This document shows positions 5,811 to 10,874 of a stretch of DNA of 10,874 nucleotides, piece by piece (the stretch's first letter is position 1; every line of letters starts with the position of its first letter). Below the pieces are notes generated by a model. The model was given only the letters and a program-made list of their open reading frames with translations, searched no databases and had not been told where the DNA came from. Both the position numbers and the translations under genes were made by a program. Source of the stretch: Woeseia sp. (GTDB taxonomy: Bacteria > Pseudomonadota > Gammaproteobacteria > Steroidobacterales > Woeseiaceae); the NCBI GenBank assembly GCA_018701055.1, contig JABIUH010000180.1, positions 1 to 10,874 on the forward strand, given 5' to 3'.

Positions 5811-6530
5811 ATGACTGACATGGCAGCAGAAAATCGACGCAGAGCTTACCTAAGAGCGCTCGATATCGATGTTTATGTGTTGCGTGGAAATTCAGAGATC
5901 GAACCGCCACCGGCTGATGCGCCTGACGCAACGGATAGTGCAGCAGCTGCGGTCGCCGACGTTGAGTCAGCCGACTGGGCAACGCTCGAACAAGCGGTGC
6001 CAGCCTGCACACAATGCGTGTTGTATAAGACGCGTACGCAAACGGTATTTGGCGTCGGTCGTCGGACGGCCGACTGGATGATTATCGGTGATGCGCCAGG
6101 CGCAGAAGAAGATCAGCGTGGTGAGCCGTTTGTCGGGCGAGCAGGGAAGTTGTTGGACGAAATGCTACGCGCACTCGGATTACAGCGAAATTCGGTGTTT
6201 ATAACGAATATCCTAAAATGCCGACCACCTGAAGATCGCGACTCCGCCGCGGACGAAGCAGAATCGTGCCGTCGCTATCTGGAGCGACAAATCGAGCTGA
6301 TATCGCCAAAAATTGTGGTGGCAGTCGGACCAATTGCCGCACAAAATCTGTTGCAAACAGACGCGCCTCTAGGTCGTTTGAGACAGCAAAAACACTACTT
6401 GTCCGATGGACAGAGGCCCGTAGTTGTGACGTATCATCCTGATTATCTATTACGCAGCCCCACACTGAAGAGAAAGGCGTGGGAAGATTTGTGTTTTGCA
6501 CAGCGAGTGATAAACGAAACGAGTCAATGA
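5811..6530 (+). CDS. Uracil-DNA glycosylase, family 4 (4Fe-4S)
   Basis: This enzyme removes uracil produced by cytosine deamination and starts base excision repair. The core (about residues 58-235) shows the four cysteines that bind the iron-sulfur cluster, C66-x2-C69, C137 and C153; motif GDAPGAEED at 93-101, with the water-activating region of family 4; EPFVGRAGKLLDEML at 105-119; and the C-terminal HP motif at 209-210 in YHPDYLLRS. Residues 1-25 form a basic helix (RRRAYLRALDIDVY), followed by a Pro/Ala-rich linker to about residue 55; such an N-terminal extension is usual, as I recall, in gammaproteobacterial members next to rimI. ATG at 5811 is used, although no ribosome site is evident; ATG at 5820 is an alternative. 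The stop overlaps the rimI start by four bases (ATGA). Confidence 0.93.
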   Translation: MTDMAAENRRRAYLRALDIDVYVLRGNSEIEPPPADAPDATDSAAAAVADVESADWATLEQAVPACTQCVLYKTRTQTVFGVGRRTADWMIIGDAPGAEEDQRGEPFVGRAGKLLDEMLRALGLQRNSVFITNILKCRPPEDRDSAADEAESCRRYLERQIELISPKIVVAVGPIAAQNLLQTDAPLGRLRQQKHYLSDGQRPVVVTYHPDYLLRSPTLKRKAWEDLCFAQRVINETSQ

Positions 6531-7003
6531 TAGCGCCGATCAGGGAAATTCCCGCCCACATTAGGGTGATGGTCCATAACGACATCACGACTGTGTCGGA
6601 TGTTGAGCGGCGCAGTTATGACTTTCCGTGGAGCCACGGGGTATTCCGCGATTGCTTGCTCGCTGGCTATCACTGCACCGTCGTAGAGCGCGTGGATCAG
6701 GTGGTTGGCTACGGAATTTTGTCGGTAGCGGCTGGCGAAGCGCATATTCTAAATCTCTGTGTTGACCCGATGTACCGCGTTCTTGGCTATGGTGAATTAC
6801 TGCTTGATGAGCTCCTCCGTGCTTCAGAGTGCGCAGCGGTCGCAGAAATTTTTCTCGAGGTGCGGCCGTCGAATGAGACCGCTATCGGTCTTTATTTGAA
6901 GAAAGGGTTTCGCAACATCGCTAATCGCCCAGCGTACTATCAAGCCACCGGTGGTCGTGAGGACGCAGCGGTGTTTTCGAAGGTTATGAAAAAAACCAGG
7001 TAG
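6527..7003 (+). CDS. rimI: Ribosomal protein bS18 alanine N-acetyltransferase
   Basis: A GNAT-fold acetyltransferase of 158 residues that uses acetyl-CoA to acetylate the N terminus of ribosomal protein bS18. The acetyl-CoA pyrophosphate loop R84-VLGY-G89 follows the family strand LNLCVDPMYR. The motif FLEVRPSNETAI at 109-120 contains the candidate catalytic Glu111, and LYLKKGF at 122-128 carries the catalytic Tyr123. These are the hallmarks of RimI rather than other GNAT enzymes. The start is the ATG at 6527, which overlaps the stop of the glycosylase gene by four bases and gives the usual family length; an upstream in-frame ATG at 6479 lies inside the glycosylase gene and would add 16 unrelated residues. 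Coupled translation with the glycosylase is likely. Confidence 0.92.
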   Translation: MIAPIREIPAHIRVMVHNDITTVSDVERRSYDFPWSHGVFRDCLLAGYHCTVVERVDQVVGYGILSVAAGEAHILNLCVDPMYRVLGYGELLLDELLRASECAAVAEIFLEVRPSNETAIGLYLKKGFRNIANRPAYYQATGGREDAAVFSKVMKKTR

Positions 7004-7040
7004 CGGGCGTACGCTCCAACCGTTAAACTCCCGCCTTTTT
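7003..7040 (+). terminator. Possible weak terminator between rimI and prfC
   Basis: GCGGG (7003-7007) can pair with CCCGC (7030-7034), and a run of five T (7036-7040) follows after one base. The stem is only 5 bp and the loop is 22 nt, so it would be a weak intrinsic terminator or attenuator just before prfC. Confidence 0.22.
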
Positions 7041-7053
7041 GCACCGGGTTCTC

Positions 7054-8634
7054 ATGTCAGTTATTCAGCAGGAAGTCAGCAGGCGACGCACGTTCGCCAT
7101 TATCTCGCATCCTGATGCGGGTAAGACGACGCTCACTGAGAAGCTGTTGCTATTCGGCGGTGCGATCAACATGGCCGGTACAGTGAAAGGGCGAAAAGCC
7201 AGCCGCCATGCGACTTCAGATTGGATGGCGCTGGAGCAACAGCGTGGTATTTCGGTCACGTCGTCGGTAATGCAATTTCCATATCTCGATCGGGTGATTA
7301 ATCTCCTTGATACGCCGGGTCATGAAGATTTCTCTGAGGACACATATCGGACATTAACCGCGGTCGATTCGGCCTTGATGGTTATCGATTGCGCGAAGGG
7401 TGTTGAAAAACGAACGATTAAGTTAATGGAGGTGTGCCGACTTCGCGACACGCCAATAATGACTTTCATCAACAAGCTCGATCGTGAAGGTAGAGAACCG
7501 GTTGATCTGCTTGATGAAATTGAGTCAGTTCTCGGCATTAACTGCGCACCGATTACGTGGCCCATTGGCATGGGTCGATCCCTGAAAGGCGTTTATCATT
7601 TGTTGCAGGATCGCATCTATCTCTATTCGTCGGTGGGTCGCGAAAAGGCTTCCACGATCGATGTCATTGAAGGCTTACATTCCGCAGAGGCTGGTGAGGT
7701 TCTAGGTGATGATGCGCAAGCATTCCGCGATGAAGTCGAGCTCGTCATTGGCGCGTGCCCAAAATTCAATCTGGAAGAGTACTTAGCAGCAAAACAGTCG
7801 CCGGTATTTTTCGGCTCCGCCATCTCGAATTTTGGAGTGCGTGAATTGTTGGATGAATTCGTACAACATGCGCCACCTCCTCGATCCAGGGAGAGTGAAT
7901 CACGCACGGTGCAAGCTGACGAAAAGGATATGACCGGCTTCATATTCAAGATCCAGGCGAATATGGATCGGGGTCATCGGGATCGGATTGCCTTCATGCG
8001 AATTTGTTCAGGCCAGTACGAAAAAGGTATCCGCCTGAAACATATGCGCTCGGGAAAAATCATGAAAATTGCTGATGCGATTACATTCATGGCGGCTGAT
8101 CGGCATCACGCGGAAGTTGCTTATGCCGGCGATATTATCGGCTTGCACAATCACGGCACAATTAACATCGGCGACAGTTTCACGTGTGGCGAGGATCTGC
8201 GATTCTCAGGAATTCCGAGCTTTGCGCCAGAAATTTTTCAGCGCGCAGTGCTGAAGGATCCGCTAAAACTTAAAGCCCTGCAAAAGGGGCTGGCTCAATT
8301 GTGTGAGGAAGGTGCAACGCAACTTTTCAAGCCAATGCGTAACAACGATCTGATTCTGGGTGCGGTAGGGCCGCTGCAGTTTGAAGTCGTCGCGCATCGT
8401 TTGAAAGATGAATACAAAGTTGAATGTCAGTTTGAACCTATTAACGTCGCGACTGCTCGTTGGGTGGAGACCACTGATGAGAAAATGTTGCAAGAGTTCA
8501 AAAGAAAGGCGCATGACAATTTGGCGCTCGATCACAGCAATAGTCTGGTCTACGTCGCCCCCAGCCGGGTTAATCTCAATCTGACTGAAGAGCGTTGGCC
8601 GGATATCGAATTTAGAAAGACCCGCGAGTATTAA
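7054..8634 (+). CDS. prfC: Peptide chain release factor 3
   Basis: A translational GTPase that removes RF1 and RF2 from the ribosome after peptide release. From ATG 7054 it has 526 residues, close to E. coli RF3 (529). GTPase motifs are intact: G1 SHPDAGKTT at 18-26, G2 RGIS at 64-67, G3 DTPGH at 86-90 and G4 NKLD at 140-143. The RF3-specific stretch ASRHATSDWMALEQQRG leads into G2, followed by the beta-barrel domain 2 and the RF3 C-terminal domain (for example PLQFEVVAHRLKDEY). The frame is open back to a TTG at 7039, but ATG at 7054 is preferred because it gives the usual short N terminus before RRTFAIISHPDAGK. The gap to rimI is 50 bases, and the gene converges on tgpA with 10 bases between the stops. 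Confidence 0.97.
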   Translation: MSVIQQEVSRRRTFAIISHPDAGKTTLTEKLLLFGGAINMAGTVKGRKASRHATSDWMALEQQRGISVTSSVMQFPYLDRVINLLDTPGHEDFSEDTYRTLTAVDSALMVIDCAKGVEKRTIKLMEVCRLRDTPIMTFINKLDREGREPVDLLDEIESVLGINCAPITWPIGMGRSLKGVYHLLQDRIYLYSSVGREKASTIDVIEGLHSAEAGEVLGDDAQAFRDEVELVIGACPKFNLEEYLAAKQSPVFFGSAISNFGVRELLDEFVQHAPPPRSRESESRTVQADEKDMTGFIFKIQANMDRGHRDRIAFMRICSGQYEKGIRLKHMRSGKIMKIADAITFMAADRHHAEVAYAGDIIGLHNHGTINIGDSFTCGEDLRFSGIPSFAPEIFQRAVLKDPLKLKALQKGLAQLCEEGATQLFKPMRNNDLILGAVGPLQFEVVAHRLKDEYKVECQFEPINVATARWVETTDEKMLQEFKRKAHDNLALDHSNSLVYVAPSRVNLNLTEERWPDIEFRKTREY

Positions 8635-8644
8635 ACCTAAAGGG

Positions 8645-10609
8645 TTAGGCGCGCGCTGCTCGCGAGTATTCATTCACTGCGGCCCGCAATGCAGAAACAT
8701 CCCCTATATCGGTCGCGCCGTAACGTGCTTGCAGGTAGAGCTGTGTGATTTCGGTCGCCGCACCTGACGCCGCATTCGCGCCGAGGCGTCCAGAATAGGC
8801 CAGCGGTGTTTCTCCTAAGTTTGGCGTTATCCCCGTTGCGGCCGTGAACCTTTCGTAAAGACGGGCTGCGTCGTCTTTTGGCGGTGGTCGATACCGAACC
8901 ACCAGAAGCGCACTAATAATTCCGATCAGCACCATGAGAATTGCGCCCAATGAAAGCATCATCTTGCGCCAATCGGGGTCGTCCATACCAAGCCATTGCA
9001 TAAATTTATTCTGATTGTCCGGACCATAGGCGAGAACCCATTCATTCCATCTTGTATTGATGACATCCCAGGTCAGCGTCAATTGATAAACGAATTCAGA
9101 CGGCGCGTTTAGCCCCCAGCTCGCGCCGATGCCATCAAACATAGCACTTGAGCGACCTTCTTCTATCCGCTCAGGTGCGACAGCTGCAGTTGGGTCAATG
9201 CGGTACCAACCACGTTTTGGAAGCCATACTTCATTCCATGCATGTGCGTCCGCTTGCCGGACAATCATGTATTGACCCATCGGATTTATCTCTCCGCCTT
9301 GATAGCCCAAAACAACGCGAGAAGGAATGCCGCCAGCGCGCATGAGTACCGCAAAGGCCGACGCGTAGTGCTCGCAGAATCCGCGTTTGGAATCAAAGAG
9401 AAATTCGTCTACAGGATTTGCGCCAAGTGCTGGTGGCTCGAGTGTGTAGAAAAACTCCTCATTGTTAAACTTTTGCAGAACTTGATTGATAAATTGTTCG
9501 TCGGAACCGGCGGCTTCGCGCATTTCTCTGGCCAGCGTTACTGCCTGTGTGTTGCTGTCTTTCGGCAGCAACGTGTAGCGGCCTTTCCAGAAAGCCCCCA
9601 GATCGACGTTAAGGCGAGAGTCGGGGTAAGAAGTCGCGCGATAGGTGATGCGTTGGTTGATCGGATGGATGCGCGCGAGCTGATGCTGCGGTCCCATATT
9701 GGTTTGACGCAGATCCCATTCTTCAGGAATGTCCAGCGCGAAAACCGAATGTTGCCGTGTCGGCTCCATAGTGACCTGATAGGAAACCGGATTGCCGTCG
9801 TAGCTGACTTCCTGCTTCGCGTTTCTATCGATTGAGGGGTCGCTGCCGGTCCATGTTCGGCCGTTGAAGCTGTGAAGTATAAATCCGCGCCAATAGCGCT
9901 TGTGTGGCGGTGGGGTTTCGCCATCAAATTTCACCCTGAATGCGACCGAATCGGAGAGTGATAGAGAGCTTACGTCGCCCGGACTCATGCGGTCACTGAG
10001 TCCCGAGGTGGCGGCGCTGGTGTCGATTGGAACGGCCCAGAACGGTGTTGCGATACGAGGGAAGAATATCCACATGGCAAGCATTAACGGGACCGCATAG
10101 GCCGCTAGCCTCGACGCCGATGCCAGGCTACCGCCGATAGTGCCGCGTCGTGATTCGGACATATGTAACCAGGCAGTCATCGTAAACAGGACGCCCGCAA
10201 TGAGGTAGGGCAGTGACCAAAGATACTGTTCGCGCAACAAGGACGACATGATTAGAAAAATCGATATAAACAAAAGAACGAATTGATCTCTTCGTTGTTT
10301 AGTTTCGAGTAGCTTTAATGCCGCCATCACCGCCAACAGCGCGGACCCTGGGCCGACGCCACTTACTGCGTCATACGAAATATAGACGCCCGCGAAACAG
10401 GCAAAGGCGAGCACGATTCGAGTCCATGCTGGAGGCAGACGCCAGCGCTTTCTTTCGATTTTCCAGCGCCAGGCGGAACACAATACAAATACTCCGGTCG
10501 CCCATATGGGTAGAAACTGTACGTGCGGAATGACAGAAAAGGCGAGTGCTGCGAGTGTCCAGGGCAGACTGGCTAGCAACGAACCATCGGTGCCAATTCG
10601 CTTGCTCAT
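8645..10609 (-). CDS. tgpA: Transglutaminase-like membrane protein TgpA (DUF3488-transglutaminase-DUF4129)
   Basis: A 654-residue inner-membrane protein with a periplasmic transglutaminase-like domain, related to Pseudomonas aeruginosa TgpA. The N-terminal DUF3488 part (about 1-190) has six or seven hydrophobic segments. A periplasmic region (about 190-545) follows, with the complete catalytic triad Cys412 (RGFCEHYASAF), His456 (ADAHAWNEVW) and Asp472 (RIDPTAA). A membrane helix at about 551-571 and a C-terminal cytoplasmic DUF4129 segment (about 580-650, LYERF...TPLAYSGRL) complete the family architecture. The natural substrate is unknown; the Pseudomonas protein is, as I recall, important for growth. 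The ATG overlaps the stop of the upstream DUF58 gene by four bases and has no visible ribosome site, so translation is probably coupled. Genes of this type usually form a MoxR ATPase-DUF58-TgpA operon, which fits the partial gene upstream. Confidence 0.93.
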   Translation of the reverse strand: MSKRIGTDGSLLASLPWTLAALAFSVIPHVQFLPIWATGVFVLCSAWRWKIERKRWRLPPAWTRIVLAFACFAGVYISYDAVSGVGPGSALLAVMAALKLLETKQRRDQFVLLFISIFLIMSSLLREQYLWSLPYLIAGVLFTMTAWLHMSESRRGTIGGSLASASRLAAYAVPLMLAMWIFFPRIATPFWAVPIDTSAATSGLSDRMSPGDVSSLSLSDSVAFRVKFDGETPPPHKRYWRGFILHSFNGRTWTGSDPSIDRNAKQEVSYDGNPVSYQVTMEPTRQHSVFALDIPEEWDLRQTNMGPQHQLARIHPINQRITYRATSYPDSRLNVDLGAFWKGRYTLLPKDSNTQAVTLAREMREAAGSDEQFINQVLQKFNNEEFFYTLEPPALGANPVDEFLFDSKRGFCEHYASAFAVLMRAGGIPSRVVLGYQGGEINPMGQYMIVRQADAHAWNEVWLPKRGWYRIDPTAAVAPERIEEGRSSAMFDGIGASWGLNAPSEFVYQLTLTWDVINTRWNEWVLAYGPDNQNKFMQWLGMDDPDWRKMMLSLGAILMVLIGIISALLVVRYRPPPKDDAARLYERFTAATGITPNLGETPLAYSGRLGANAASGAATEITQLYLQARYGATDIGDVSALRAAVNEYSRAARA

Positions 10610-10874
10610 TTGTGTACTACGTATGGAGCGGCATTTTCATACAACGCGAGTGCTTGCAAACACTGGTGTCGGTGCGCCTCTCCATGTGCCGGTCCAAATT
10701 CGTCGCCGTCAAGGCGCAATCCGTAGTCTACTTGCGCCCGGTCCGCATCAACAATCCAGCGAGCTAACACCGCTAGGCGTTGTTCTGTATCCGCAACATT
10801 CACGTGGTCGAAATCGAACCACTGACTGCTGGTATCCGCCCCGGAAAACAACTTCGATAGCATATCGCCGCTTC
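10606..10874 (-). CDS. DUF58 domain protein, C-terminal part (5' end outside window)
   Basis: The last 88 complete codons of a gene that enters from the right edge; the frame is open to the end of the window. The sequence SQWFDFDHVNVADTEQRLA, then LARWIVDADRAQVDYGLRL and HRHQCLQALALYE, is typical of the C-terminus of the long DUF58 proteins (PF01882 family) encoded before tgpA, which have a von Willebrand A-like fold and are membrane anchored near the N terminus. The ATG at 10863 is internal, since the family-like sequence continues upstream (SGD before it). The function is not established; DUF58 proteins are thought to work with MoxR-type AAA+ ATPases, whose gene would be expected just outside the window. 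The stop overlaps the tgpA start by four bases. Confidence 0.85.
   Translation of the reverse strand, partial: SGDMLSKLFSGADTSSQWFDFDHVNVADTEQRLAVLARWIVDADRAQVDYGLRLDGDEFGPAHGEAHRHQCLQALALYENAAPYVVHK

Noticed and set aside
8636..8649. CCTAA/TTAGG hairpin between convergent prfC and tgpA
   Set aside because: The stem is 5 bp and A/T-rich with a 4-nt loop and no T-tract on either strand, which is too weak to call a terminator.
8623..8670. Direct repeat CGCGAGTATT at the ends of prfC and tgpA
   Set aside because: Both copies encode the C-terminal residues of their own proteins on opposite strands; a 10-base match at this distance can arise by chance and nothing else suggests a duplication.
9242..9835. 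A 197-codon open frame on the plus strand
   Set aside because: It is antisense to the conserved transglutaminase domain of tgpA, has no ribosome site and no recognisable domain, so it is a shadow of that gene.
1..10874. A new defence, secretion or mobile system
   Set aside because: All substantial coding regions match known housekeeping or envelope families, with no integrase, transposase, toxin-antitoxin pair, repeat array or compositional break that I can see; only the Psd-like gene remains functionally unexplained.

Overview
This is an ordinary chromosomal housekeeping stretch, most probably from a gammaproteobacterium. The evidence is a PerM-like permease followed by Hda (a DnaA regulator found in Proteobacteria), the block hda / wrbA / arsC / acylphosphatase / lytic transglycosylase / proS (which resembles the gene order I remember around proS in Pseudomonas), a family 4 uracil-DNA glycosylase overlapping rimI, prfC, and a DUF58-tgpA pair. 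I cannot name the species. Genes are tightly packed: there is no intergenic gap above about 130 bases, and I see no RNA gene, mobile element, CRISPR array or prophage remnant.

Layout. Bases 1-977 (+): the end of a PerM/AI-2E family permease overlaps hda by 4 bases. Bases 992-1956 (-): arsC then wrbA, also overlapping by 4 bases, converge on hda; a small hairpin with flanking direct repeats lies at the hda/wrbA junction. Bases 1957-2067: a divergent control region holding a 12-bp palindrome. Bases 2068-2705 (+): a DUF4398 lipoprotein and an acylphosphatase, both starting with GTG. Bases 2714-5028 (-): proS followed by a small secreted lytic transglycosylase. Bases 5157-8634 (+): a phosphatidylserine-decarboxylase-like membrane protein, a family 4 uracil-DNA glycosylase, rimI and prfC. 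Bases 8645-10874 (-): the end of a DUF58 gene and tgpA, which are translationally coupled and converge on prfC.

How the genes fit together. Several products serve information processing: Hda resets DnaA after replication initiation, ProS charges and proofreads tRNA-Pro, RimI acetylates ribosomal protein bS18, PrfC recycles release factors, and the glycosylase removes uracil from DNA. A second group acts at the envelope: the permease, the DUF4398 lipoprotein, the lytic transglycosylase, the Psd-like protein and the DUF58/TgpA pair. WrbA and the ArsC/YfgD-like protein belong to redox or stress metabolism.

The one gene that stands out is the Psd-like protein (5157-5783). It keeps the fold landmarks of the short phosphatidylserine decarboxylases, but both the serine that becomes the pyruvoyl group and the conserved histidine appear to be replaced, so it looks like a non-catalytic relative with an unknown job. 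I found no convincing new multi-gene system.
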